DNA of 64,000 nt from an uncultured Oscillospiraceae bacterium (GCA_900539425.1 UQBX01000004.1:1-64000); one strand, 5' to 3'. Shown: positions 1-9,186, counted from the stretch's first letter. Notes: generated by a model from the letters alone, not told the origin. Translations and numbers: made by a program.

Positions 1-20
1 GTGTTGCCGCGGCGTTAAAA

Positions 21-1697
21 TCAGTTGAGAACTTTGAAATCTACCTTGCCTACTTTAGTACGCGGGAGTTCGTCAATGTAAACGATCTCTCTGGGCAGGC
101 TCCATTTGGAAAGGTTCTGCTCGCCGAAATGCTTGATCTTTTCGGTAAGAGCTTCTTCATCGTCCTTTGCATATTTTTTGTTTTTAACTACGAAGAGCTT
201 AAGCATTGTCTTGCCGCCGTCCTCTTTGCCGATTACGCAGCAGTCATAAATCTCTGCCATAGCTCTGTATGTTTCCTCAATGAATGAGGGATATACGAGA
301 TAACCGCTTATCTTGTATACTCTCTTGAGACGCTGACGGTAGTAGATATCGCCCTTTTCGTCAATATAGCACATATCGCCTGTGTGAAGCCATACTCTGC
401 CGTCCTCATGCTTAACAAGCATTTTTGAAGTTTCTTCGGGGTCATTCCAGTAGCCCTGCATAAGTGTGGGGCCGTAAACGCAGAGTTCGCCGTCCTCGCC
501 GACAACTTTTTCGGTTGTGCCGGGCTTAACGGTCATAACCTCTATATTGTAAGTAGGAATACCTATGCATCCCTGAGGAGCTTCACGAAGCGGGTCTGTG
601 AATGTGCATACGGTTACACATTCTGTAAGGCCGTAGCCTGTAACGAAGTGGCATTTTGCGCCGTTGTCCTTGAGAAGTCTATCCATTTTTTCGGTAAGGG
701 TATAGGGAACAACGTCTCCGCCTGAGCCGATAAGCTTCATATTGCTCATGTCAATGCCCTTGAGATAGCCTGCTTTGTAAACCTTTTCAAAGAAATCAGG
801 AACACCGAAAACATAGTTAAGGTGATATTTCTTTATAGCGTCTGAACACATTTTAGCGTCAAACTGCGGGAACAGGGACTGAGCCATGCCAACGCACATT
901 GAAACGTGCATGCAAAGCGCAAAGCCGAAGCCGTGGAATACGGGAAGAGCAGTAAGCATGCCGTCTTTATCCTGGTCTATCTGCATTTCAAGAACGGTGG
1001 TAACAACATCCACAAGCTCGTAAGAAAGGTTGTTGATGTTCTCCGAAGTAAGCATAACGCCCTTGGGGTTGCCTGTTGTGCCGCCCGTCATCATGATAGC
1101 GGCAGTAGCTGTGTAATCTGTTTCTGTTTCAGGCACACCGTTTTCTTTTATGTACTGCTCGCCCTCTTTAAGGAAGTCAGACCAGTCAATAAGCTTTTTA
1201 ACATTTGTTGCAGGAGCGGTTTTGCCCTTAATCTTTTTCTTATAAATAAGGTTTGCCATGAAGCCGTAAGGATTTTTCGGGAAATAGGATGCAGTTTTGC
1301 ACTTAACAACTGTTACATCCGGGTTATCCTTGAATGCCTTTTCCGAAACATCAAAGCAAAACGCGAATTTTGCGCCTACAAGGTGAATGGCGTAATCAGC
1401 CTCTGATTTTACAGAAAGCGGGTGAAGCATAGAAGCTACTGCGCCTATTTTGTTTACTGCGTATATAGCGGCAATACACTGCGGCATATTCGGCAGGCAG
1501 ATAACAACTCTGTCGCCCTTTTTAACGCCGTTTGCCTTGAGCGCCGCCGCGCATTTGTCTACAAGTTTGGCAGTTTCATTCCAGCTGAGAGTGTTGTTGT
1601 AATAATAAAGGCAGGGATTGTTGCCTCTTTCTTTAGCGGAATTTTCAAACTGCTGATACATTGTAGTCCTTACATTGTATTTTGAAGTATATTCCAT
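21..1697 (-). CDS. AMP-dependent acyl-CoA synthetase (long-chain fatty-acid CoA ligase-like)
   Basis: 558 aa, a full-length ANL-family adenylating enzyme that activates a carboxylic acid as acyl-AMP and transfers it to CoA. Seen: phosphate-binding loop TGGTTGNPKGV near residue 204, the YGLTE motif near 357, the WLHTGD motif near 438, and a C-terminal LPRTKVGKVD segment carrying the catalytic lysine. There is no signal peptide or membrane segment, so it is cytosolic. The N-terminal LSWNETAKLVDK stretch is typical of fatty-acid CoA ligases, but the substrate cannot be fixed from sequence. It is monocistronic and divergent from the membrane protein at 2004, with its own promoter. The start is the first ATG (MEYTSKYNV). 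Confidence 0.9.
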   Translation of the reverse strand: MEYTSKYNVRTTMYQQFENSAKERGNNPCLYYYNNTLSWNETAKLVDKCAAALKANGVKKGDRVVICLPNMPQCIAAIYAVNKIGAVASMLHPLSVKSEADYAIHLVGAKFAFCFDVSEKAFKDNPDVTVVKCKTASYFPKNPYGFMANLIYKKKIKGKTAPATNVKKLIDWSDFLKEGEQYIKENGVPETETDYTATAAIMMTGGTTGNPKGVMLTSENINNLSYELVDVVTTVLEMQIDQDKDGMLTALPVFHGFGFALCMHVSMCVGMAQSLFPQFDAKMCSDAIKKYHLNYVFGVPDFFEKVYKAGYLKGIDMSNMKLIGSGGDVVPYTLTEKMDRLLKDNGAKCHFVTGYGLTECVTVCTFTDPLREAPQGCIGIPTYNIEVMTVKPGTTEKVVGEDGELCVYGPTLMQGYWNDPEETSKMLVKHEDGRVWLHTGDMCYIDEKGDIYYRQRLKRVYKISGYLVYPSFIEETYRAMAEIYDCCVIGKEDGGKTMLKLFVVKNKKYAKDDEEALTEKIKHFGEQNLSKWSLPREIVYIDELPRTKVGKVDFKVLN

Positions 1698-1738
1698 CTG
1701 AATAATCTCCGTTTCTGATTTTTAGTGTTTTCTGTATA

Positions 1739-1767
1739 ATTTTAATAAAACCGCTGTGAACTTGCAA
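1739..1767 (-). promoter_or_regulatory. SigA-type promoter for the acyl-CoA synthetase
   Basis: On the minus strand, TTGCAA (1762-1767), a 17 bp spacer and TAAAAT (1739-1744) lie about 40 bp before the start codon. The rest of the 306 bp divergent intergenic region (1698-2003) is AT-rich with no gene visible. Confidence 0.6.
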
Positions 1768-1938
1768 CACAAAAAATAAATGTTTATTATTTGTTTATAA
1801 CTCAATAATATTTTCATAAGAAATAAAAGGCATATTTATATCCGAGGGGAATGTATGAAACGAGCGCATAAGGCAGGCATTGTTTCCGATTTTTGCATGT
1901 TTAAAAGCAATATAAATGCTCCCCCCTTATTATTGCAA

Positions 1939-1968
1939 TTGACTTTTGCACCGTTTGTGTTATATTAT
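1939..1968 (+). promoter_or_regulatory. SigA-type promoter for the membrane protein at 2004
   Basis: TTGACT (1939-1944) is followed by overlapping -10 candidates TATATT (1961-1966) and TATTAT (1963-1968), giving spacers of 16 or 18 bp, 36 bp before the start codon. Confidence 0.55.
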
Positions 1969-2003
1969 ATCTATCTCTTACTTTAACAAAAAGGACTTTT
2001 AAA

Positions 2004-2702
2004 ATGGCATATAAAATAAAAAAGCACCCCACAAAAAGCATACCCAAGGCTCAGTTCGCTTTCTGGATAATTACGCGTATAGCTCTGCTTGTTTGCGCCG
2101 GATATTCTTTTGTAACGGGCGATCTCGTAATGGGCTTTGAATCTGTTTTTTGTTTTATATTTACCCATCTGTGGGATATGTTTCAGGTTTTCGGCAACGG
2201 CTCTTTCATAGAGGAAGTGCCCCCTCTTTCACAAACCCTTCTCAACATTATTATATTTATAGGTATAGTTATCGGCTCATATATGGGCATGTTTGATAAA
2301 CTTTGGTGGTTCGATATATTCATGCACGTTCTTTCGGGATTTGTGTGTGCGTCATTCGGCTATGATTTTGCTTGTATAATTCAGCGCAAAAAAGGGCAGT
2401 GCGCCGCAACTCTTGCGGCAATTTTCGGGCTTATGTTTGCGCTTTCCATTGCGGTGGGCTGGGAATTTTACGAATTCCTTATGGATACCCTGCACGGCAC
2501 AAATCTGCAGCTTGCAAAGCCGGGCGAGGAGACCGCAATGTTTGACCTTTCAAAATATCACGGCGAATACGGTTATCTGGGTCTTGTGGACACAATGACG
2601 GATATGATGATGAACGCCGTGGGCGGCGTAGTGGGCATGATTTTTATGATAGTGCTCAGAAACCGCAAAAAAGGCAAAAGCAACAGCAAATCGAAAAAAT
2701 AA
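2004..2702 (+). CDS. polytopic membrane protein, DUF2238/YjdF-like
   Basis: 232 aa integral membrane protein. About five or six hydrophobic segments are visible (residues ~22-58, 78-95, 100-125, 133-155, 198-218), with conserved polar positions inside them: WDMFQ, WWFDIFMHVLSGF, GWEFYE and DTMTDMMMNAVGG. This arrangement of acidic residues and a histidine in membrane helices resembles the DUF2238 (YjdF) family, whose function is not established. The C-terminus is a lysine-rich cytoplasmic tail (RNRKKGKSNSKSKK). It is monocistronic, ended by the terminator at 2758. The family assignment is from motif memory only. Confidence 0.7.
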   Translation: MAYKIKKHPTKSIPKAQFAFWIITRIALLVCAGYSFVTGDLVMGFESVFCFIFTHLWDMFQVFGNGSFIEEVPPLSQTLLNIIIFIGIVIGSYMGMFDKLWWFDIFMHVLSGFVCASFGYDFACIIQRKKGQCAATLAAIFGLMFALSIAVGWEFYEFLMDTLHGTNLQLAKPGEETAMFDLSKYHGEYGYLGLVDTMTDMMMNAVGGVVGMIFMIVLRNRKKGKSNSKSKK

Positions 2703-2757
2703 TTTTGCTGCCGATTTTTATATTGATAAATATACTGAAATGTAATAAAAGATATTA

Positions 2758-2811
2758 CCGCCGAAAACCTATGAGAGCTTAAACCGCACAAGTGTTTTCG
2801 GCGGCTTTTTG
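2758..2811 (+). terminator. intrinsic terminator after the 2004 gene
   Basis: An 11 bp perfect stem (CCGCCGAAAAC at 2758-2768 with GTTTTCGGCGG at 2794-2804), a 25 nt loop, then C followed by five T. Confidence 0.75.
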
Positions 2812-2894
2812 TTTAAATTTCATCTTTTCCCAGTTGTGACAATTTTTTCGTTTTCGTTGTTTTATACTCATACCGTGTTATTAAAAATGCGGAT

Positions 2895-5033
2895 GTGAAA
2901 AATATGAAAACGGCTCTTAAAAAGGAAAAATTCAGTGAAATAAAGAAAAATGTGAAAAGCAAAAGAACAAGGGCAGTGCTTGAGAGCGCGGCTTATTTTG
3001 CCGCCGCATTCATACTTGCGCAGAATGCCGTGCTGCAAAGTGTTTCCCCGTTTGCCGTTTCACTTATTTCTGTTTCAAAAAAGAAAAACTATTTCTATTC
3101 CGCGGCAGGCGCGGCGCTTGGATATCTTGTTTTCAGACCTCAGGATTTTGCCCGCTGTGCAGCGGCGGTGCTTATTGTTTTTCTCGGTTCGCTCGCGCTT
3201 GATCTTGCAGACTGTAAAACATCCGTTTTTCTGCCTATGATGATATCTTTTTGCGCAGTTGCCGCAACGGGAGTTGTTGTTGATATAAAAACCGGAGGTG
3301 CGGCGGCGGATTATGCTCTTACTGCGGCACAGAGTATTCTTGCGGGCGGCGCGTCATTTTTCTTTTACAGGGCGTTAAACTGCAGCCTGCACCGTTTCAG
3401 GTTCAGGGCGCTTCCCGCGTCTGATCTCACCTGCATTATCATTTCGGCGTCTTTGCTTCTTATGAGCCTTTCACGAATTACGATTGCCGGATTTTCACCC
3501 GCGCGCTGTATAGCGGCACTGCTTGTTCTGCTGACTGTTCGCTACGGCTCAGACAGGCTTGGAATAATGCTTGCGCTGTGTGTTGGTTTTGCTTTTTCAC
3601 TCGGCACGGATGAAGCGCTGTTCCTTACCGGCGCTTTTGGCTTTTCGGCGCTTTTGGCGTGCCTTTTCTGCCCGTTCGGATCGCTTGCGTGCGCAATCTC
3701 CTACGCCGTTTCATCAGCTTTGTTTACGGTTGCCGCAGGGGCGGAGGTGCATTTCTTTCTTGAAAGTGCCGTTGCTTGCGTTCTGCTTGCGCTCTGCCCT
3801 CCCGTAATAGGCGAAAAGCTTGAAGCTTTTTTCAGGGGCGGCGAAAATATTACGCCGGACGGTTCACTGCGCCAGAGCCTTGTTATGCGTCTGCGCTTTG
3901 CATCCGGAGCTATTAATTATATCAGCGAAAGCGTAAATGAAGTGCGCGAGAAGATTGACGAGATGAACAGCAGAAAGGCTGAGCAGGCACGCTCACACAT
4001 GAGCAGTGAACAGTATCTTTCCCGCCGAATTATAGATGAGAAAACAAACGAGATAAGGATGGTGGCGGCAGACCAGTTCTTTTCGATTTCTGATATGCTT
4101 TCAGACCTTGCCAGGGAATTTGACGAGGCGGAGTTTTTTGATACCGTTGCCGCAGGCAGAATACGCCGCGCACTGGGCGAGTATGATATTTATCCCAAGA
4201 GCATATCTGTAATAGAAGACAAATACGGCAGAGCGCGTGTTGAGATACTGACGGGCGGGCGTGAAACGGGATTTTCAGATTCCAAACTCCAGCGTGAAGT
4301 ATCAAAAGCGTGCTCACGATATCTTGATAATTGTTCGGTAACCTATTTTAAAAGCGATACAATGATAACATTCACCGAAAAGCCGAATTATTCGGTTGAA
4401 ATAGGTTTTGCCCAGCACAGCGCCGAGGGTCCTCTCTGCGGCGATACTATAAAAACAATAAATGACGGACACGGCAGAAGCGTGCTTATAATAAGTGACG
4501 GAATGGGTCAGGGCGGCAGAGCCGCAATTGACGGAGCAATGGGCGCGGGTCTGCTTTCCAAACTGCTTGCCGCGGGTTTCGGGTTTGACAGCGCTTTAAA
4601 AGTAGTTAATTCTGCTTTGCTTGTAAAATCCGGGGATGAAAGCCTTGCAACACTTGACTGCGCCTGTATAGATCTGTTTACGGGCAGGGCGGAGCTTTAC
4701 AAGGCGGGAGCTCCGGCAACTTATATTGTTAAGGGGAACAGGATTACAAAATGTGAATTATCGTCTATGCCGGCAGGTATTCTGCGAAATATTGAATTCG
4801 CAAAACGCACTGCCGCGCTGGGAGACGGTGATCTTATAGTTATGCTGAGTGACGGTATTACCGAGCCGGGCGGCGAATGGCTTACGGCAATGCTTTCCGG
4901 AGCAGGTGAAATGAGCGCTCAGCAGATTGCGGATGAAATAGTCAAAACTGCTCTCAGTCTTACAAAGGATATGAGGGAGGATGATATGAGCGTTATTGCG
5001 GCGCGTCTGCACAAGTTTGATGATGAATTCTGA
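2895..5033 (+). CDS. spoIIE: stage II sporulation protein E, serine phosphatase
   Basis: 712 aa. In sporulating Firmicutes SpoIIE sits at the polar septum and dephosphorylates the anti-anti-sigma factor SpoIIAA to activate SigmaF in the forespore. Seen: a hydrophobic N-terminal half (about ten membrane segments, residues ~30-310), a central regulatory stretch, and a C-terminal PPM phosphatase with SDGMGQGG near residue 534, LSDGITEPGG near 653 and REDDMSV near 698, which supply the metal-binding aspartates. The start is GTG at 2895 or ATG at 2904; neither has a strong ribosome site. glmS follows after 20 bp, so the two are probably co-transcribed. This gene is the best evidence that the host makes endospores. 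Confidence 0.95.
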   Translation: MKNMKTALKKEKFSEIKKNVKSKRTRAVLESAAYFAAAFILAQNAVLQSVSPFAVSLISVSKKKNYFYSAAGAALGYLVFRPQDFARCAAAVLIVFLGSLALDLADCKTSVFLPMMISFCAVAATGVVVDIKTGGAAADYALTAAQSILAGGASFFFYRALNCSLHRFRFRALPASDLTCIIISASLLLMSLSRITIAGFSPARCIAALLVLLTVRYGSDRLGIMLALCVGFAFSLGTDEALFLTGAFGFSALLACLFCPFGSLACAISYAVSSALFTVAAGAEVHFFLESAVACVLLALCPPVIGEKLEAFFRGGENITPDGSLRQSLVMRLRFASGAINYISESVNEVREKIDEMNSRKAEQARSHMSSEQYLSRRIIDEKTNEIRMVAADQFFSISDMLSDLAREFDEAEFFDTVAAGRIRRALGEYDIYPKSISVIEDKYGRARVEILTGGRETGFSDSKLQREVSKACSRYLDNCSVTYFKSDTMITFTEKPNYSVEIGFAQHSAEGPLCGDTIKTINDGHGRSVLIISDGMGQGGRAAIDGAMGAGLLSKLLAAGFGFDSALKVVNSALLVKSGDESLATLDCACIDLFTGRAELYKAGAPATYIVKGNRITKCELSSMPAGILRNIEFAKRTAALGDGDLIVMLSDGITEPGGEWLTAMLSGAGEMSAQQIADEIVKTALSLTKDMREDDMSVIAARLHKFDDEF

Positions 5034-5053
5034 GTTTTTACGGAGGGGATTTT

Positions 5054-6871
5054 ATGTGTGGAATTATAGGCTATATAGGCAGAAGTGAAGCTACGGGAAT
5101 TTTGATTAAAGGCCTTAAAGGTCTTGAGTACCGTGGATATGACAGCGGCGGTATCGGAGTTCTAAATAATGATAAGATAACGGTAGTAAAAGCCGCAGGG
5201 GAAATAAAAAATCTTGAGAAAAAGCTTCTCAGCATGGATGTGCACGGAAATCTCGGTATAGGGCACACACGCTGGGCAACCCACGGAGCCGCAAACGAAA
5301 CGAATGCTCATCCCCATGTCAGCAAGCATTTTGCCGTTGTTCATAACGGAATTATTGAGAATTACAGAGAAATAAGGGAAAGTCTTGAAATGAGCGGATT
5401 TTCCTTTGAAAGTGAAACCGATACTGAAGTAATTCCGAAACTGCTTGAGCTCAATTACACGGGCAGTGTTGAGGAAGCCATAAAAAAGACACTGCCGCTG
5501 TTAAAAGGCTCGTATGCGCTGGGCATTGTGTGCAGTGAAAGTCCCGATACTCTTTATTGCGCCAAAAACGGATCTCCGCTTATAATAGGCGTTGGCGATG
5601 ATGAAAACTATATTTCTTCTGATATAAACCCGCTTCTCGGAAAAACAAACAGGGCGATATATCTTGATGACGGAGAAACAGCCTCAATAACGGCTGAGGA
5701 AATAACCGTTTACGGCAGGAATTTTGAGCCGGTGCAAAAAGAGATAAAATCTGTTCAGCTGCCGAAATCGTCAGCCGATAAGGGCGAGTTCGAGCATTTC
5801 ATGCTAAAGGAAATATACGAACAGCCTCAGGCGGTTGCGGATACCATAAACAGCGTGTCAAACGGAGAAAGCATAGTTTTCAAGGATTTTCCGTTTACAG
5901 ATGAAGAGATAAAAAATCTTAACAGGGTGTATATCGTAGGATGCGGCTCCGCCTATCATGTGGGTCTTATGGCAAAATACGCTTTTGAGGAAATCGCCAA
6001 AATCCCGTGCTTTGCGGAGTATGCGGGCGAATTCAGATATGAGCATCCCGTTCTCGGAGAGGACTGCCTTGTTGTAATAATCAGCCAGAGCGGTGAAACG
6101 GCGGACAGTCTTGCGGCTTTAAAACAGGCGCATGAGCACGGCGCAAAAACCATAAGTATTGTAAATGTTGCCGAAAGCTCTATTGCCAAAATGAGCCAGT
6201 ACAGCCTGCTCACAAAAGCGGGCCCTGAAATTGCTGTTGCAACTACAAAAGCTTTTTCATGTCAGGCCGCAATGCTTAATATGCTTTGCATATATATTGC
6301 GCTCAGACGCGGCGCATGCACTTCCGTTTACGGAGAGATAGCGCTGAATATGAGTCTTCTGCTCTCAAAAAAGATAGAGCGTATACTGAGCAATACCCAG
6401 AAAATCGAAACGCTTGCAAAGCACATAAAAGATGCGGGTAAATGCTTTTTCCTTGGCAGAAACGCCGATTACGCGGCGGCGCTTGAGGGCGCGCTGAAAT
6501 TAAAGGAGATAAGTTATATCGACTGCTCCGGCTGCCCTGCAAGTGAACTTAAACACGGCACAATAAGCCTTATAGAAAGCGGCACTGTCTGCTTCGGTAT
6601 TATAAGCAACGAACGACTGCTTCCGAAAACGGTTTCAAATCTGGAGGAAGTAATTTCCCGCGGTGCAGATGTAACAGTTTTTGCTCCCGAAAGCCTTGAA
6701 AAAGAGCTTACAAAGTTCAGCACGGTAATAACTTATCCGGATTCAATTCCGCTTCTTACACCGTCTATTGAGATAGTTCCGCTTCAGCTGCTTGCTTATT
6801 ATACCGCAAAAGAAAAAGGCCTGCCTATTGATAAACCGCGTAACCTTGCTAAATCGGTAACAGTTGAATAA
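5054..6871 (+). CDS. glmS: glutamine--fructose-6-phosphate aminotransferase (isomerizing)
   Basis: 605 aa, normal length. It makes glucosamine-6-phosphate from fructose-6-phosphate and glutamine, the first step toward UDP-GlcNAc. Seen: mature N-terminal Cys2 nucleophile in MCGIIGYIG, the glutaminase motif GIGHTRWATHG, two SIS sugar-isomerase domains (VGCGSAYH and SQSGETADS; FLGRNADYAAALEGALKLKE) and the conserved C-terminus KPRNLAKSVTVE. GGAGGGG sits 5 bp before the ATG. It follows spoIIE by only 20 bp, which leaves no room for a glmS ribozyme. GlmU, acting later in the same pathway, is encoded at 23787. Confidence 0.97.
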   Translation: MCGIIGYIGRSEATGILIKGLKGLEYRGYDSGGIGVLNNDKITVVKAAGEIKNLEKKLLSMDVHGNLGIGHTRWATHGAANETNAHPHVSKHFAVVHNGIIENYREIRESLEMSGFSFESETDTEVIPKLLELNYTGSVEEAIKKTLPLLKGSYALGIVCSESPDTLYCAKNGSPLIIGVGDDENYISSDINPLLGKTNRAIYLDDGETASITAEEITVYGRNFEPVQKEIKSVQLPKSSADKGEFEHFMLKEIYEQPQAVADTINSVSNGESIVFKDFPFTDEEIKNLNRVYIVGCGSAYHVGLMAKYAFEEIAKIPCFAEYAGEFRYEHPVLGEDCLVVIISQSGETADSLAALKQAHEHGAKTISIVNVAESSIAKMSQYSLLTKAGPEIAVATTKAFSCQAAMLNMLCIYIALRRGACTSVYGEIALNMSLLLSKKIERILSNTQKIETLAKHIKDAGKCFFLGRNADYAAALEGALKLKEISYIDCSGCPASELKHGTISLIESGTVCFGIISNERLLPKTVSNLEEVISRGADVTVFAPESLEKELTKFSTVITYPDSIPLLTPSIEIVPLQLLAYYTAKEKGLPIDKPRNLAKSVTVE

Positions 6872-6894
6872 AAAACAGATCTGAATATAAAAAT

Positions 6895-6927
6895 AACCCC
6901 GTGCAAAATGCACGGGGTTTGATTTTT
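6895..6927 (+). terminator. intrinsic terminator after glmS, probably bidirectional
   Basis: Stem AACCCCGTGC / GCACGGGGTT with a 4-6 nt loop, followed by TTTGATTTTT on the plus strand and by TTATTTTTAT on the minus strand. It lies between the convergent glmS and the small gene ending at 6929. Confidence 0.85.
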
Positions 6928-6928
6928 A

Positions 6929-7099
6929 TCAGTCCGTTTCTATTTTTCCGTTTTCTTTTTCATATTCCGCAACACGCTTTTTGAGGTATTGCTCAATTTC
7001 TTTGTTTGCAGAGCGGCCTTCCGATTCTGCAATGTATCTGAATTTTTTAAACAGCAGTCTGTCTACTCTTAAAGTATATCTAAGAAGTTTATCGTCCAT
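6929..7099 (-). CDS. small Arc-like ribbon-helix-helix DNA-binding protein
   Basis: 56 aa from ATG at 7099, chosen because GGTGG lies 8 bp upstream; a 71-codon frame opens farther up but lacks such a site. The sequence reads LRYTLRVDRLLFKKFRYIAESEGRSANKEIEQYLKKRVAEYEKE: a beta strand, then two helices separated by EGRSANKE, the layout of Arc/MetJ repressors. Proteins of this type usually repress their own or nearby promoters, often in phage or toxin-antitoxin contexts. No partner toxin is adjacent. The target is unknown. Confidence 0.7.
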   Translation of the reverse strand: MDDKLLRYTLRVDRLLFKKFRYIAESEGRSANKEIEQYLKKRVAEYEKENGKIETD

Positions 7100-7271
7100 A
7101 ATATGCCACCATTTCAACACTATTATGACATAATTATAGCGCAATTATTGCGTCAAAACCAAAATGGTGTTATTATAGTGAAAAAATGACGCACAAATTT
7201 CAGCGAGGTTTATTATGAAAGTATCAGGAAATTTTTGATTTAATTTGCGGTAAATTATATTATACACATAT

Positions 7272-7300
7272 AAAAAAGACGCCGAAATGGCGTCTTTTTT
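7272..7300 (-). terminator. intrinsic terminator after the collagen-tailed gene
   Basis: AAAAAAGACGCC GAAAT GGCGTCTTTTTT is a near-perfect 12 bp palindrome, symmetric and therefore potentially active both ways, 5 bp beyond the minus-strand stop codon at 7306. Confidence 0.85.
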
Positions 7301-7305
7301 AGCTG

Positions 7306-7842
7306 TCAGAACTGGCCGTTGTTTGGGTCTTGAGGACCTTGAGGACCTTGAGGGCCTTGCGGACCTTGCGGACCCGGCTGAGGGCCGTTGAACGGGCCCT
7401 GAGGCTCCGGACCGGGACCTCCGTAAAACGGGCCGCCGGCAGGAGGCTGATTGCCCTGCTGTGATGCTATAATGATTGCATCGTTTCCGATATTTTTGGG
7501 CAGCTGAGACTGCTTTACACAGCCTATGATTGCAGTTATAAACGGCACGAAGCAAATAAACCAGCCTACGCACAGGCCGATTATTTTTCCTGTCCACTCC
7601 GCGTCGGAAAAAGTAATATTGAGTACGCCGTTGACAATTGTGCAGGTAGCCTTTATTCCGAGACCGAGACCAAGCAGCATATTTATTCCGCCTGTATTTT
7701 TGTCAAAAGTTAAAACTACTGCATTGTTAAATTCGGCAACTGAAACGGTAAATCCCTCCATGCGGTATTTTTCGGCAAGCTGCCCTGCAAACATTTGCAG
7801 ATTGAAATCGGGCGCAACATTGAAAAAAATAGTGTCTGCCAT
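7306..7842 (-). CDS. hypothetical protein with membrane segment and collagen-like tail
   Basis: 178 aa from ATG at 7842, chosen for the GGAGGAG site 5 bp upstream. The N-terminal ~75 residues (MADTIFFNVAPDFNLQMFAG...) form an alpha/beta domain I do not recognise. A hydrophobic segment near residues 95-120 is followed by a proline/glycine-rich tail: GGPFYGGPGPEP, then five GPQ-type triplets (collagen-like Gly-X-Y). It starts 10 bp after the DUF2752 gene and ends at a terminator, so the two form an operon. Collagen-like triplets can form trimers or vary in number between strains; the role is unknown. Confidence 0.75.
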   Translation of the reverse strand: MADTIFFNVAPDFNLQMFAGQLAEKYRMEGFTVSVAEFNNAVVLTFDKNTGGINMLLGLGLGIKATCTIVNGVLNITFSDAEWTGKIIGLCVGWFICFVPFITAIIGCVKQSQLPKNIGNDAIIIASQQGNQPPAGGPFYGGPGPEPQGPFNGPQPGPQGPQGPQGPQGPQDPNNGQF

Positions 7843-7852
7843 AATTCTCCTC

Positions 7853-8221
7853 CTAAAAAAATAAAAGTATTTTACACAGCCAAACGGCAAGCATAAGCAA
7901 AGCGTTTATAAAAATACACACGGCAATAACTTTGTTGTTTAATTTTCTGCGAAGAATGAACTGGTAATACAAAAGATATACAAGTTCAATGAAAATCAGC
8001 GGCGAAAGCGGGTGGTATTGCACCGCTGCTGAGAAATCGCAGAGCAAAATACAGCAAAACGCACGTGTAAGACCGCATCCCGGGCAGTCTATGCCCGTTA
8101 TCATTTTAAAAGGGCATCTGTAAAACAAAAGTATAAGAGCGCCAAAAAATAAAAGCGATATAAAATATCTTGCAATTATATTTATGCGCGCGTTTGATTT
8201 TGAATTTTCAATATAATTCAT
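7853..8221 (-). CDS. DUF2752 membrane protein
   Basis: 122 aa with three to four membrane helices (residues ~14-34, ~50-65, ~72-90, ~97-120). The hallmark is FKMITGIDCPGCGLTRA near residues 38-53 with a CxxC pair, followed by YHPLSP near 68: the DUF2752 signature. Function is not established for the family. It is the promoter-proximal member of a two-gene operon with the collagen-tailed protein, 10 bp apart. The ribosome site before ATG 8221 is weak. Confidence 0.8.
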   Translation of the reverse strand: MNYIENSKSNARINIIARYFISLLFFGALILLFYRCPFKMITGIDCPGCGLTRAFCCILLCDFSAAVQYHPLSPLIFIELVYLLYYQFILRRKLNNKVIAVCIFINALLMLAVWLCKILLFF

Positions 8222-8406
8222 TTTAGTTCGCTTACTTACATTTAATCTTTAGTTTATAATACCATATAAAAACTGCGATTGTCAACATAAACAAAATAAC
8301 TCTTTAAGAAAATGCTCATTTGGTAAAATTAACTAAATTTTGCCTGCTTTTCTATATGCAGTAAAGAGCGGCATAGGAACATTATGAGCGGCTGAATAGG
8401 GTATCT

Positions 8407-8446
8407 GTAAAAAAGACCCGTCGGGCGTTTATGCCGTACGGGTCTT
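8407..8446 (-). terminator. intrinsic terminator of the two-component/vanY operon
   Basis: On the minus strand AAGACCCGTACGGC ... GCCCGACGGGTCTT forms a stem (8413-8446) and is followed by TTTTTTAC. It lies about 60 bp after the vanY stop. Positions 8222-8406 hold no other recognisable feature. Confidence 0.85.
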
Positions 8447-8508
8447 AATATTTATGAATGGATTTTCGGTAATTTTGATACTTTGTATCTGCAGGGCAAA
8501 GCGCAGGG

Positions 8509-9186
8509 TCAGTTTTCACCCAGATATTCTTCCAGGCATTCTCCGCTTTCGTATATTTCTTTTGCGGCGGTTTTGCCCACATATCTGTAATGCCACGGTT
8601 CATAATCCTTGCCGGTAATATCCGTTTTATTTTCAGGATACCGCATTATAAAGCCGTATTTATAAGCGTTTTCGGCAAGCCATGAATAAACTTCTTCGCT
8701 TTCGCTCTTTCCCTCAACGGCATTTATATCTACTGCCAGTCCAAGCTCATGCTCGCTTGTCCCCGGCAGGGCAACCGTTTCAAGCGCAAGTTCCTTTGCG
8801 CGTGATTTTGAATAGCCCTCCGCCATGTATGCGGCAGTCTTTTCATTAAGCACTCTTTTTTGCTCGTCATCTGAGCGGTAGCCTGCGCGCACGAAAGGAT
8901 AAATGCCGTCTGCACGCATATCGTCAAACATTTCCTGCAAATCAGGATATATCATGCTTGCAACCTGCTCGCCGTTTGAAAGTGTTGTAAGCTCAACGTC
9001 CCAGTTATCAGGAACTTGATTATCATCATTTACAAGGGTCAGTTCGGCACTTTCGGCTTTTTGAGTGAAAACAATATGGCCGGAGTTGTCAATGCCCATG
9101 CCTTCTGATGTAAACAGCCATACTCCTCCAAACGCAGCTGCGCAGACTGCAAGAACGGCAATCAGTATCTTGATTTTACTTTTCAC
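8509..9186 (-). CDS. vanY: VanY-type D-alanyl-D-alanine carboxypeptidase
   Basis: 225 aa. The M15B family removes the terminal D-Ala from peptidoglycan stem pentapeptides outside the membrane. Seen: N-terminal signal/anchor (residues ~5-24), SEHELGLAVD giving zinc ligands His146 and Asp153, and EPWHYRYVG giving catalytic Glu196 and zinc ligand His199. It overlaps the 3' end of the upstream histidine kinase gene by 11 bp, so translation is probably coupled. No vanH, vanA/B ligase or vanX is nearby, so the operon looks like a cell-wall remodelling or sensing unit rather than a full glycopeptide-resistance cluster. Confidence 0.9.
   Translation of the reverse strand: MKSKIKILIAVLAVCAAAFGGVWLFTSEGMGIDNSGHIVFTQKAESAELTLVNDDNQVPDNWDVELTTLSNGEQVASMIYPDLQEMFDDMRADGIYPFVRAGYRSDDEQKRVLNEKTAAYMAEGYSKSRAKELALETVALPGTSEHELGLAVDINAVEGKSESEEVYSWLAENAYKYGFIMRYPENKTDITGKDYEPWHYRYVGKTAAKEIYESGECLEEYLGEN

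Noticed and set aside
2820..2894. Spo0A box before spoIIE
   Set aside because: No good TTCGACAA-like match; TTGTGACAA is too distant from the consensus.
5034..5053. glmS ribozyme/riboswitch
   Set aside because: Only 20 bp lie between spoIIE and glmS, too short for the ribozyme.
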